A DNA stretch of 64,000 bases from Diphasiastrum complanatum (taxonomy: Eukaryota; Streptophyta; Lycopodiopsida; Lycopodiales; Lycopodiaceae). Location of the stretch: assembly GCA_029204225.1 (NCBI GenBank), contig CM055106.1, positions 10,954,539 through 11,018,538 on the forward strand, read 5' to 3'. The notes under the pieces are model-generated. The model made no database searches and was not told the origin of the DNA. It saw only the letters and a program-made list of their open reading frames with translations. Each line of letters starts with the position of its first letter. The first letter of the stretch is position 1. The translations under genes were made by a program, and so were the position numbers. This document shows positions 11,473-23,061 of the stretch, in pieces.

Positions 11473-13139
11473 ATGGCCCAGATCGGCCAATCACGTGATG
11501 GATCATCTAGTGCAATGACAATTTATGCCCCTCTTATTAGGCGCGAGGACATACAGTTTCAAGCTCCACTAGCTCCAACCATTCGGATGGAGAAGTAAAT
11601 ATGACTAATTCAAGAAAGAGAAGCCGAAAAGAAAAATTATAAAAACGTTGCGACTAAATAGGCGAAGATCATCCTCGAGTCCCAAAAGTAGTTAGAAGAA
11701 ATGATGAAGGCCCTGCAACAAGTCTTGGACAAAGTGAACCAGCTTTGGAACACGACGTGCAAGGCCCAAGTGAGAATTTCCAACAATAAACCAAGGGACG
11801 ATGACAAAGATGATGGAGCGGACAATAACGATGGGCAAAACCAGCAACTGGGTGGTAGTTTGGGTTCGGACGACTAGAGGACTAAGGCTGCTTCTGGAGC
11901 TTTTTCTCTTATCCCTCCTACCTTCAAACCTCCTTCCTACTCCTCTTTTAATTTTTCCAAATCTTTCATTCCTACTTATCCCGTCTCTTCAATTTCCTCC
12001 TTTCTACCTCTCCTAGCGGTTTTTTGAAACCTTCTCAAGGACTCGCTGAGACGTATAAGGCCCGACAGGATGAGTTCTTACAACAGCTCAGTTCCCCCAG
12101 TGCGATGTACAATTTATTAGATCTGGCTCCTCCTAAAACTATCATTCTTATGTCTTTCTCTCCTGATCACTCCATCCCTGACCTTCCAAAAACTATCACC
12201 GACATTGGTGGCGATGATGACTTCCTGGCTGATCCGTCAGAAACATGCAGATTCTTGCCCAGACCTATGGATGTGGGCGAAGCAGAGCCTTCCGCAAGCG
12301 AGCGGACAAGAGAGAGCGATACAAGCACTAAGGCCCTAGATGACTATCTGGCGAAGCCGCCTCAGCAACGTAGGACATCCTCACCCACCAGGCCAAGAAA
12401 TAACATGGCGGACACCAAAGAGTCCAAAAGATTTGAAAGGAAATACCCTCGCAACATGAGGGGTGGTAGAGAAGAAATTGATCAAAGCCAGTACTCCACC
12501 AGGGTTGAGATCATTGCTGCGTTGCAACCACAACCTGAGTGGCGGAACAAAGTCCTAAAGGATAACATGCGACTGCAAGAATATCTGAAGGCCCCAACAT
12601 GGAAAAGGATCGATCCTTTTTATATGCCGATCAGACGAAGACACCCCTGGCCCATAGAGCAACCACGAGACGAAGAAGTAAACCGGCCAGTTATACCAGG
12701 AATATCAAGGAGCACCTCGATGGATGATATGAAATTACAACTATTAGATTTTGGGCACAAATACAAGTCTAACACTAATCTGTGCATAAGGGAGAGCACC
12801 GAGTATTGCAGATCAACCGTGTTTTTGGGATCGAGGCCTGGATCCAATTCGAATCAATCCTAATGACGCCCTCCAATCGGAAGATGATCATGAGATGATG
12901 GCCCGGTTGTACTACTGAGCGGTTTCATGTCTTCCAGATATGTTCGAATGATAGAAGACTGGCAAGAACTTGGGTTTATTGGGAAAGTACGAGACTACCT
13001 GGGGCCACTATCTTATGATAGCAAATTACGCTTCCAAGTCTTTGAAGCCTTGGGAAGAAAAATGAGCGCCCGAAAGCAGATCGCACGGCGGCAAGGCGAG
13101 CAGGACTCACAGGAGGTTCTCAAGCAGGCTGGGATGTAG
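11473..13139 (+). pseudogene. Decayed open frame block of unknown family, downstream of gypsy integrase
   Basis: An ATG at 11473 (MAQIGQSRDGSSSAMTIYAP) opens a frame that has a few stops but stays coding-like to about 12013, through a Q/K-rich coiled-coil-like stretch (EEMMKALQQVLDKVNQLW) and a proline/serine-rich stretch. A frameshift near 12014-12024 leads into a 279-residue frame to 12863, rich in charged residues and prolines (for example KAPTWKRIDPFYMPIRRRHP). A third frame at 12927-13139 (MIEDWQELGFIGKVRDYLGP) continues the impression. I recognise no domain, zinc knuckle or catalytic motif. It may be an extra retroelement ORF (Tat/Athila-type elements can carry one after pol) or a gag of unknown type; that is inference. 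Confidence 0.45.
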
Positions 13140-13489
13140 CTCCAATTTTGTGAGACAATTTTGTGGCAAATAAGCACTTTGTTTTACGGAAGCGAAAGAA
13201 GAACCACGCTTTTTCAAGTGCCAAGCGAAACAACGTCATTCTACATGTGTTGCAGTGGGTCCTGCAACAGATTAGCGGTGAATGATGTTAGCAGATTTCA
13301 TAGAATCCCCCAGATGCCGAGCTGAGCTGTAATGAAGAGCACCTCTCACCCTAGACGGAGGAGGTCTTAGGAGGAGAGCAAGAAGAAGATGAGAGACGAT
13401 CCGCAAGAGCCGAGGAATGCTAGCTAGAAATACAGATTTATCTTTATGTGAGCCTACATGGTGAATCCCGACGAAGGAATGACCATGTA
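13140..13489. other. Purine-rich non-coding segment between ORF block and LTR-like block
   Basis: No domain is recognised. The stretch near 13350-13400 is A/G-rich (GGAGGAGAGCAAGAAGAAGA) and could be a degraded polypurine tract before a 3' LTR, but no exact junction is visible. Confidence 0.35.
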
Positions 13490-13960
13490 GGAGCTAGTGT
13501 TATTCCTAGTCAATGTAATAAATATAGACCCCGCTTAAATAAATTAGAGTGAGCCATCTTTTGATGGTGACCATAGACCCCTCTTAAATAATTAGAGTGA
13601 GCCACCTTTTGATGGTGACCTCTAGTGGAAGAGCCAATTCTACTTGGAATTTGTAAGTTAGTGGAATTGCCACTTGGGCTCCACATGGGCAGCCCCTTGG
13701 TCTATTTAAGAGACCTCCTCTCTTGTGAGGGAGTATTTTCATTTCCTCTTGATTGAATAAAGAAAATCTTCCACGAGTTATTGGCAATCTTGGAGCTCCT
13801 TGTTCATGGTTGTTTTCTTGAGTGAACCTCCTATGAACATGCTTTGCTTTCTCTTGTTTGTGAATGTGGAATAGAGTAAAATTTTCTGCGTTCTTTCCTT
13901 TATGCATTGTGGATTAGTGTGGATTAGTTTCTTGTTCTTATTTAAGTAATTTCCAGCATC
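13490..13960 (+). repeat. LTR-like block with TATA-like and polyadenylation signals
   Basis: The block has the look of a plant LTR on the plus strand: a TATTTAAG element at about 13703-13710 is followed about 50 bases later by AATAAA at 13756-13761, then a T-rich stretch. It lies after the gypsy integrase end and the unassigned ORF block, where a 3' LTR is expected. No second copy was found in the window, so both ends are approximate and the LTR call is an inference. Confidence 0.4.
13524..13620. repeat. Tandem duplication, two 48-49 bp units
   Basis: ATAGACCCC.CTTAAATAA and the following GTGAGCCA.CTTTTGATGG occur twice in direct succession (13524-13572 and 13573-13620) with a few differences. 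The duplication lies within the LTR-like block. Confidence 0.85.
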
Positions 13961-14439
13961 CAGGTAAACTAAATAGGTTGGAATTGTGATTCGGATCCTG
14001 CATATTTTCTAAAAATCCAGTTCTTGATTGTTCTTGGATTATCCAAGAATCAAGAGATGGGTGTTTCTTGATTCTTGGATTGTTGGTATGTTGTTAGGTA
14101 ATTAGTTTCTTGTTCTTGTTCTTGTTCTTGATCTATAGATTAATCTAGGTGCATTGAGCTAATTAGTAGCAAGAATCGTTGATTGTTCACTTGTTTGAAA
14201 TGCTGATATGTTTGTGAACGAGTCTTGGTTGCATGTGAACGTGTACGCATGTAGCTGGAGTGTTCGAATCCTAATCATCCCATTGACAGGCTGGGAAACG
14301 TGTAGTAATAGATTGTAAAACCCTTCTACCTGAACTGGCTTAATCCAAGAAGATAAATCCTAACGAGTCAGCTACCTGGAACGGGAAGAAACACCCAGTT
14401 TCTAGAGATTTAGAAATCAAGATAAGAATAGAAATACTT

Positions 14440-14474
14440 GTGTTCACAGATTCCTTGGAGGAATCTGTGAACAC
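14440..14474. repeat. Perfect 15-bp hairpin
   Basis: GTGTTCACAGATTCC at 14440-14454 is followed by a five-base loop and its exact complement at 14460-14474. No U-tract or gene end is adjacent. The surrounding 13961-15006 is AT-rich non-coding sequence with a short near-duplicate (CTATCCAA.T.ATTT.TTT) near 14511-14575. Confidence 0.7.
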
Positions 14475-15006
14475 TTTGTTAGGAAATTGGAGTCATTGCT
14501 ATTGCACATGCTATCCAAATTATTTTCTTTAAAATTAGAACATTCTATCCAAGTCATTTCTTTTAAAATTAAAACATGCAAGCAACCTAGCACCTAATTT
14601 AGGACTAATTCAAAATTTGTGCTCTTGCTAAATTATTGTTGCAAAAATTTCAGCTTATGGTTGCACTTGCTACACATGTTATTTGTTGTAAGACAATGTC
14701 ATTTTTTACTTATTCTTGATTTAGCTTATTTATGTAAGGCTATAGTATAAATGATAATCAATCCCTAAGGAGGGAGATATTATTTAATTATTTCAATAAA
14801 TAGTTGTTATCTTAATCTTCCTATTATATTTCATGATTGATCATTCAAAGTTTTTGTGAAATCATCATCCAATCATACTCTAATAACATTTGTCTTTTCT
14901 ACTAAACAATTTCCATTCAAAATGTAAAATTATAAATAAAAATTGTGTAATTTCAAAATAAATTGTCTTCATAAATGATCTTTCAAATCTTGGATATTTG
15001 TAGTCG

Positions 15007-15531
15007 TGTCATGTACTTTAAGTACATCCATGCTTATCAATTCATCAGAATATTCATTGTAAGCTTTGTAGGCCCAAAAGGAGCTATTAGCCTTAAGAAC
15101 AAGGCGGTTCCCTCTTTAGGCCCTCAAAGTAAATTAATAAGGATAATAGGCCAATGTAGGCTAAATTATACTTAACAAGGGCTAACTATCCTTCAAGATA
15201 GTTATGTTTAGTTAAGTAGGAGCATTGTCTATAACTAGGCAAGAGACATCAACTTTTGAATCTTTTGGCTCATTTGCAAGTGAGAGCTTCTTGCTTCCTT
15301 GTGCATGTGAGCCATAGGGATCTCCATTGCTAGGTCTCATGTGCCCTATCCACATGATCAATGCTCCATTTCCATTGCTAGTACTCTTTCTTTCATTGCT
15401 AATGTGATTCCATTGAGTCATCCATGGTTCTTGCTTTCTATTGATATGCTATCATGATTGTCTTGTTATTTTCTTGCTTCTAGCTTTTTTTCTTTTGTAA
15501 TTGCTATTAGTTTTGGATTTGTCACATGACA
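15007..15531 (+). repeat. LTR of family A, inverted relative to the copy at 3605-4140
   Basis: It starts TGTCATGTACTT and ends GTCACATGACA. Its reverse complement matches 3605-4140 along the length, including the segments around AACTATCCTTCAAGATAGTT and TTTGCAAGTGAGAGCTTCTT. No polypurine tract precedes it and no clear TGGTATCAGA primer site follows it, so it is most simply a solo LTR, or the 5' LTR of an element whose body has been lost. Confidence 0.75.
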
Positions 15532-16479
15532 TTTCAATACCATGGATCGGAGCTGTCTATGACGACGTTGGGGAGTAGATCGAGCCTCTCTCTTTGCTAA
15601 GTCTTTTGCGGAAAGCCATTTTAGGATTTGCATGGCTTCAAAGTTTTTTTAATTAGTCATGTTTGGTTTTTCCTTTGAAGGGAAGTGACCGACGGTTTCG
15701 ACCGTCAGGCAAGGACTTCAAATTTTAGCAATTTTAGGAATTGCATGACTATGCTTTGATACGTGCCGGATGTTCATGGTATTTCAAGGATTGGGACATG
15801 TAGTAACTTTAAGTTGGTTCAGGAGGGAAATTTTTTTAAATTCCTTAAATCAACCTGGTAAAATCAAGTTACTAGCACTCGGTTATAGAAATTTGATTTC
15901 TTGGTCAGTTGACAATTTTAACCTTGTTTTAATGTAACTTTTGATAGTTACATGGCCTTTGTTCCTTACATCGGCAGTTACACGTAAGCCCAGATTTTGT
16001 GGAATTTTGGTACTTCCGTGGTCAAGCAGTACTAATCAGTTTTCGAAATAATTTTTGTTTTCTAAACCAATCTTGACAAAACGGAGAAAATGTACAGTTC
16101 TAAGGCATGTGCCCATTTAGGAAATTTGATTCCTTGGAACTATGCTATTTAGCCACTTATAACTCTGGAGTTTTGATACTCTCAGTAAATGGAGTTAAGT
16201 GGTTTTTTTTTTTTGGTTTTCTCCTTTTCAAATTGGTTGAACACCGATGAGTTTGTTATTGTGTTCTTGATGATTTTTATCATTAGGATTGAACAAGCCA
16301 AAGCTTTTGAGATACTTGCTAAAGTGATTAATTGGAATAAAGTGGATAATATTTGGAGGTCGCTCTTTATTCGACAAAAAATTATGTGTTGAATACAGGA
16401 AAAGAAGTACCCGACACCAAATTTTAAGGATTTTCCATTATTTACAGACAACTTCAACGAAGTAATACTAAAGCTGGTT
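15532..16479. other. AT-rich non-coding stretch
   Basis: No coding domain, RNA gene or clear repeat was recognised. The short frames crossing it around 16182-16457 on both strands contain a homopolymer T run and look fortuitous. Confidence 0.5.
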
Positions 16480-19250
16480 AAATGAAAAGAAACAACAGTC
16501 CAATTTTATTGGAAAAATTGTAATCAGTGGTAGTAAGTGTGATTGGGAAATGCATTTCGCAGTTATGATTTTGTTAATCCTTGTAAATACTTGCTTAATA
16601 CTGGATATTAATTTCCTGGATTGAATTCATTTAGTTGAATTCATGTATGATATCTTTGTAACCATTGAGTAGTCCTCAGTTTTGGATGTCAATTGTGATG
16701 TTAGAAGTAGAATTTGATACATGGATTACAATGGATCTGTTAGTAGACAAAGCTTGTTCCTAGATTTGATGCCTCAGTAGGGTTTCGAAACTTATTACTA
16801 ACCTGGAAAGATCGGAATGTAATGTCGAACCGTGTTAATTCTCATGTTTCAATTTCTTGAACCTTGAATATCTCTGTTGCATAAATGGATTTCAATGAAA
16901 TGATAGATGCTATCACTTGAATTGAAAATATTTGAAGGAAAAATCATGTTTGTAATAGAGTGAATCCTTTTATGGAATGCATTTATTACCGACTTTTCAT
17001 GGATTTAGATATTTTCATATATCATCTTTCCAGTTAACTTTTATAGAAATCATAATTTCTTTAAAAGGAGGGGTGAAATGATGGGATAAAATTCTATATG
17101 AGGATCTGTTAGTTGCATAGTTTTCGGAATAGAACCAACTATGGAATAGAAATGAAATTGTTTATGAAATTAATTTTGAATAGATGCAAAGTAAGATACC
17201 TAAATTGGAACTTTTTGAATAAGAGAAATTCTTTAGGGATTGTGTGGACAATCTGGAACTAAAACAGGTTTGGAATTTGAATCATTATCTATAAGTAGTA
17301 CAGTGAAAGGTCAAAAGTTACTAATTCCATTTTGATTGAAATAGGAGTAAGTTTGATCAGGATTTAAATATGGAATGTCTATATTAAATAAGCCTAATCT
17401 TAGTTTAAGTACTAGGATCATAGAGGGGTTAATCGAGTGGAAAAAATTATGTTGTTAGAGGTAAACTGGATTGGAAAACTGTTGAGAGTGAATGTTATTC
17501 ATCTTAGAGATTTTCCGGATATGTTATTTACTCATGAGAAATAGAAAATCTTTTGTAGCTGAGTTACAAGATCTCAGTGAGATATGTGAATAACATATGT
17601 GGATTCCAGGAGGAATCTGCCAGATAAAAATGTGTTTATGTACTAGGTCATAGTGAGATTATTCACATATGTGCACGATTAATCTTGTATGAATCTACTG
17701 TGTATTCCTGGTTACTAGGGTTATTTGGTGCACTTAACTTAGTCGGTGAACATGAATATCTGATCAAGTATTGTTTTGATAGATACTTGTAGAGTTAACA
17801 AATCTTTGTGTGGAAGATTTATGAATTAACTTATTAATGATTTAGATAGGGATAAACATTTGAGATTTTTAAATCATTGGCAATTAACTTAAGTAGTTGA
17901 TTACTCCGAGATGAAATTAATTGGTAAAGCGATAGTGTGATGTGGATTCACCAGATATAGGGTTTTTGAATAATTTTGCTTGTAAACGCATGATTAGTGA
18001 ATCATTTGGGTTCATCAATTAAAATTATGTGCATTGGATATACAGTAGTCCTAGGATAGAGTATTCCTTAGTTAAGGAATAGACTCAGCGCATTAGTGAT
18101 TGTATCCCAAAGCGCTCAATTGGACAACGAATCATAATGAATCCGAAAATAATAACCGAATTAATATTCAGCAAGACTTTAAATCTAGATTTGATTCTAG
18201 ACGGTAATCTAAAGTTTTTTGTAGTTGAAGATGATTATCATTATCATTTTGGTACTTTGTCTTTAATTACCAGTGGCCTATAGAACTTGAATATCTAGCA
18301 CTTCTGTCAAAGAATCTTGTTTGGAGAATGTTTCTAAAATCCAGTATTCTCCCGTTGGAAAAGATTTAGGAATGCTTCTTACTTTTCTCTGAGTTATGTT
18401 GGACATATACTCCAATATCCTTGTCATGATTTTGGATTCCAAAAAATTATGATTGACAAATCATACAAATCTAAATATTTATGGTTGACAGATCATAAAT
18501 ATGTACTTAATTATTGTCATAAGATTATAAGGAATTGTGATGATTCTTAAATTTGATTATTAATTCCTGATCTATTAATTGAGTAAGAATTCATCTCAAT
18601 GTTTTAAATTGAATCTTTTTACTCTAGTATTTTATTGAGAGCTTATAAATCTCATAGACATTCTCAGAAGATAAGTTATTTTACTTGTGGAGAATTTAAT
18701 TAATCTAGTGGATGTTATTCTGCTATAGTTTATGGTCTGTAGATGCTTGAGTATAGTTTTTTCTTTTCATTAGATCTCCAGATATCATAGGAGACAGACA
18801 AATCTATTAAGATGAATGATTGCTATTTTTTCTCGTATATGATGTTAGAAACATGGTTAACTAACTCATGAGAGTATCTAGCATACTCAGAGTTGAGTTT
18901 TAATCATTTTCTATCTTAATGATTCTCCTAAAGATTTTAGTTGAATGAAATATCATATCTTCAAATTGGATTCTAAAGATGGTTGTACTTGGAAGTTTTT
19001 TTTGAATTGTTTGCTAGAGTTTGTGAATGATTTCAGACTGTAATTATTATTTTTCTTTAACTTTAATCTCCTAAGTTAGGTACTGTTTCACTCAATAGTT
19101 CATGTAAGTGTTTTACATGAAGGCGATGCTACTAACTTGTGTTGAGTGTACCCCAGTTGAGAAAATATATCTCTTAGTGTACTTTTCAAACCAGCTATTC
19201 CAAAGCAGAGATTAACGGTTGAAAATAGTTTTTTCTCTGAGTACTTGTTT
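16480..19250 (+). repeat. AT-rich dispersed repeat, copy 1
   Basis: This non-coding block shares many segments, in the same order and orientation, with 46430-47900. Examples are GGATGT.AATTGTGATG.TAGAAGTAGAATT near 16685, GAGTTATGTTGGACATATA near 18390, ACAAATCTATTAAGAT near 18798 and CATACTCAGAGTTGAGTT near 18882. The second copy is shorter by several internal deletions. There are no long frames and no LTR-type ends. The LINE at 19251 interrupts this block. It may be the non-coding body of a large retrotransposon or a non-autonomous element; the family is unknown. Confidence 0.6.
19238..19250. repeat. LINE target-site duplication, left copy
   Basis: TGAGTACTTGTTT here is repeated exactly at 25264-25276, on either side of the LINE. 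The next bases to the right are a T-rich run, the complement of the LINE poly(A) tail. Confidence 0.85.
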
Positions 19251-19442
19251 TTTTTCTTTTGCATAACGTAAAAATACTAGTATAATTTTCACAAATGTAC
19301 AAGTACAAAATAAAGTCAGCAGCCCAAGGCCGCAAAAGTCAGACCCCAAGTAGGGAGACTATACAAACAGAAGGACCAAATGGACTACAAGCACACCACA
19401 CAGGGAGGCTGTCAATTCATACTCAAAATATAAGGCTAACGA

Positions 19443-22400
19443 CTAGGTAATGGCTAGAATATGTAAAGCCTGTCGAAAGTAAAGAGCCGCCGTAGGAGGA
19501 GCAATTGCACCATCAAAAACCATATGATTTCGAGAAGTCCAAATTTGCCATAGAATAGAGAGCCTACAGACATGCCAAATAGTAAGTGCACACACAGTCC
19601 TGAATTAGGGAATCACCAAGCAAGGCAGCGCATAGAGTAAGCATAGGTAGAACTCCCCATTGACCAAGCAGGTGAGTGAAATCCGTCCACAGGGAGTACC
19701 AATAGTGGAAAAAACAAGTGCTCAGCAGTTTTATCCTCCAGTTGGCAAACTGGGCAAAGACGGTCAGTGAGAAAAGGCCACTTGGCATGGAGAGGGAGGG
19801 ACTTGGAAAGAATGCAATAAGCCAAATAGCGAAGTTTGCCGACCAGAATAGAACGGAGGGCCCGAAAGCGGGCGCGCCAGATAGAAGAGGGATTGACAAG
19901 GGACCGAAGAGAGTTAAAATAGTCGGGGAAAAGAGAAATGTAGCGGCGAAAATGGACCATAGAATAACTGAAAAGGGAGGGCTCAAGAGAGAGAGCCCAA
20001 TCAGCAAGGGAAGGGGACGGAGCAGAGCTAAAACAAAAACTAAGAGCAGAGAAAGAGGTAGAAGCTAAAAAAGAGCGTTCCCCAGGAGTAAGGGAAGAGC
20101 CCAAAAGAAGCTGGCAGGGAGGAACATGAAGCCGTTGACCAAAAGAAAGAAGACCCTTCCGAGCCAAAGAAAGAGAAAGGCGAGGGTGAACCGCAAAAAG
20201 AGGAGCAGCAGCAGAGGGAAAGAGGGCGGAGGTCCAAATCGGATCAGCCGTATGAAGAACAGAAGGAGAAGTGCGATGAAAGAGAGAGAAGAGATCCAAA
20301 AGGGCCAGGCTGAGGTTCTTTAGAATAAAGGGACCACGAAGTCGAAAAGACCCCCCAAAAGCAAGGAGCTAGCAAAAAGGAGGAGAAGGGCGAAGAAGGG
20401 GAGGAACCGCAGCAGCCCTAGACAGAAAAGAAAGAAGAAGAAAATGCCAAGGTTGAGAGGGGGAGGGAAGGGTAGACAAGCAACGGAAGACAAGAGATTC
20501 ATTCTTAAGCAGGGGATCAGGAATGCCAAGACCACCCTCAGAGATAGGGGACGTACAAATAGACCAAGGGAGAAGAGGTCGTTTGTTAGCCCAGAGGAAA
20601 CGCCGGAGCAGCTTAGCAACAGTGAGGAGGAGAGATTTAGTACTAAGAAAGATAGAGGAAAAAAAACCCGGGTAGGCAGCAAGGATGTGGCGGGCAACAA
20701 TGACCCGGGAGGCAAAGGACATATAGCAAGAATCCCAAGGTAAAAGTTTACGAGTAAAAGAGGCTAGGAACCAGGAGGAACGCTGAGCAGAGGATAGATT
20801 CAAGCCAAAAGGAACGCCCAATAGTCGGGTGATAGTACCATGGGGAACAACATCAATACCCAAAGAAACAACCCAGGGAGGAGGAAAGAGAGCAATGACA
20901 TGAAGCTCAGACTTCCCCTTATTGAGGACAGAGGAAGAGAAATGACAGAAAACAGAGAAAAGGGAGAGGAGGTGTCGAACATGAGGCTCTGAAAGAAGAG
21001 AAAAAAGGGTAACATCGTTAGCGAAGAGCTGGTGAGAGAGAGGGCCGATAGGAGAATGGACAGGAGCTATAGAGCGAGAAAGGGTAGCCTCCCGAAGGGC
21101 ACGAGAAAAGGGCTCAGTGGCAATGGCAAAAAGCAAAGGGGAGAGCGGACAGCCTTGACGAATCCCCGAGCGAAGAGAAAAGGAAGCAGACATGCAACCG
21201 TTAGAATGGAGCACAAAAGAAGAGAAAAGATAAAGAGCCCGAATGAGAGCAAGAAAGGGGGAAGGAATACAGAGGGCACGGCCGCAGCAGAAAAGATACT
21301 CCCAACCAATGCGGTCAAAAGCCTTGTCCAAGTCGAGACAAAGAATGATAGAGGGAGTAGAGGAGGAGGAAAGGGAGTCAGTCATAGTCCAGATGTTAAG
21401 GATAGAGTCCATAATATTACGGCCCTTAACAAAACCAAACTGTTCCGGAGAGAGAACGGACGGGAGCAAGGGGGACAAGCGCAAGGCAAGAGCCTTGGCA
21501 ATGATTTTGTAAGAAGTGTTAAGCATAGTCAGGGGCCGAAAGTCAGACAAAGCAAGGGGATGAGGTTTCTTAGGAATAAGCTTGATCAGGCCCGTAGTCA
21601 CTGAGGCGGGTACAAATCCCGAAGAGGAGGCATGCAAGACAAGGTCAAGGAGGCCAGGGCCCAAATCAGACCAAAAGCGAACAAAAAATGTCAGAATAAT
21701 ACCATCCGAACCAGGAGTTTTGCCCAAAGGAAGTGAAAGGAGAGCAGAGTGGAGCTCAGAGAGGGTGAAGGGCACACTCAACAAGGAAGAACTTGCCGCA
21801 GAAAAGGTGGTACTCATGGTGGAATAGGAGGCCAGGCCCGAGGGCGAAGGTGGAGCAGAGGAAAAGGAAGAGAGAAGAGAAATAAAGGCTTGTATCATGG
21901 TAGAGTCAGTAAGAGGACCAAAGGGGGCTAGTAGAGAATGAACAAAAGAGGCTTCTCGCTGCCAATGGAGGACCCGAAAAAAAAAGGAAGAGGGAAGGTC
22001 GCCAGAAAGAAGCCAATTGAGCTTGGCACATTGCATAAGGCTTATTGCAACATGTGAATCAAACGACGCAGGACGGATTGACAAAGAAGTTCTAGAGAGG
22101 CAAAGGAGAGAGGATTACCAGAGAGGGCTCGAGTAGTAGAGATGTGTGCAAGAAGAGAAAGGGCTAGGGACTTGGCACGAGATAAGGAACGATGACGGTC
22201 ACGACCAGAGTGCCGTAAGCAAGCAACTCCAGCATCCAACCTATCTTGAAAAGAAGAGGATGAAGTGAGAGCAACAGAGAGACCGAGAGCAACAGTGGGA
22301 GAGGAAAGAAGAGAAGCATTCATAACGTAAGGAGAGACGAAAGGAGTAACAGGGACCTGATGAAAAAAGCACTTGAGAAAAACAAGACTGTGATCAAAGA

Positions 22401-23061
22401 GAAAAATGGTACGTTTCAGACCGTAAGAGACGAAGCCAAGAGCCAGAAGAAGAGACATAAAAACGATCAAGACGGGCAGAACGGAAGAGGGGCCAAGCCG
22501 AGCGTTTGTCCAGGTGTGGTGCGGAAAGTCCTGCAGTAGGTCTTGAACATCAAGCAAATGATAAGCAGACTGAAAAGACGTCCAGGAGGTGAACTCAACA
22601 GAAGAAATAGTATGGGGGCCATCACTAGGGCGAATGTACATATTGAAGTCACCAGTAACAATCAAATGAGGATCAGAAATAAGAGGAAGGGAAGACCAGA
22701 AGGCAATGCGATCAATGGTGCTAGAAGGGGCATAGAGGTTAAGCAGAGAGAAAGAAAAGCCCACCTTAGACAACTGGAGGAGAACCCACTTACCAGCAGG
22801 GTCAACCTGGCTAGAGAGCACCTGCCAATCATGAGAAACCAAATTTAACACCCCACCACGAGTGCCCTGAGCCGGCGAAGCAACGTAATGAAAGGCAACA
22901 ACAAATTTTCGGATAAGAGAGTGCTGGGTGAAGTCTCGCAACTTTGTTGCTTGCAGAGCAACAATTGTGTTGTGCCGAGGATAAGTAGATAAAACTTGTG
23001 CCAAGCAGGTACGCCTGACAGGAGCCTTTAGGCCCCGCACATTCCAAGAGTAGATGTTCAT
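19443..23061 (-). pseudogene. LINE ORF2: endonuclease, reverse transcriptase, zf-RVT
   Basis: The endonuclease starts at the ATG at 23061 (MNIYSWNVRGLKAP) and keeps IVTGDFNMYI and FDHSLVF. The conserved LQET motif reads ALQATKL, so the catalytic glutamate has become alanine. The reverse transcriptase runs from 22084 to 20369 and shows LGKTPGSDGI, ALSDFRPLTMLNTSYKIIAK, LDLDKAFDRI and SGIRQGCPLSPLLF. Its active-site box reads FANDV instead of F/YADD, so an aspartate is now asparagine. A shift near 22050 separates endonuclease and RT, and another near 20300 leads to the C-terminal part with CPVCQLEDKTAEHLFF (zf-RVT). The end, LWQIWTSRNHMVFDG, lies near 19500 in a third frame. The protein nicks DNA and copies the element RNA in active relatives; this copy is dead. 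Confidence 0.9.

Noticed and set aside
19718-21827. Several plus-strand frames rich in Arg/Lys/Glu inside the LINE
   Set aside because: They are antisense to well-supported LINE ORF2 domains, and their composition reflects the Ser/Leu/Pro-rich sense protein.
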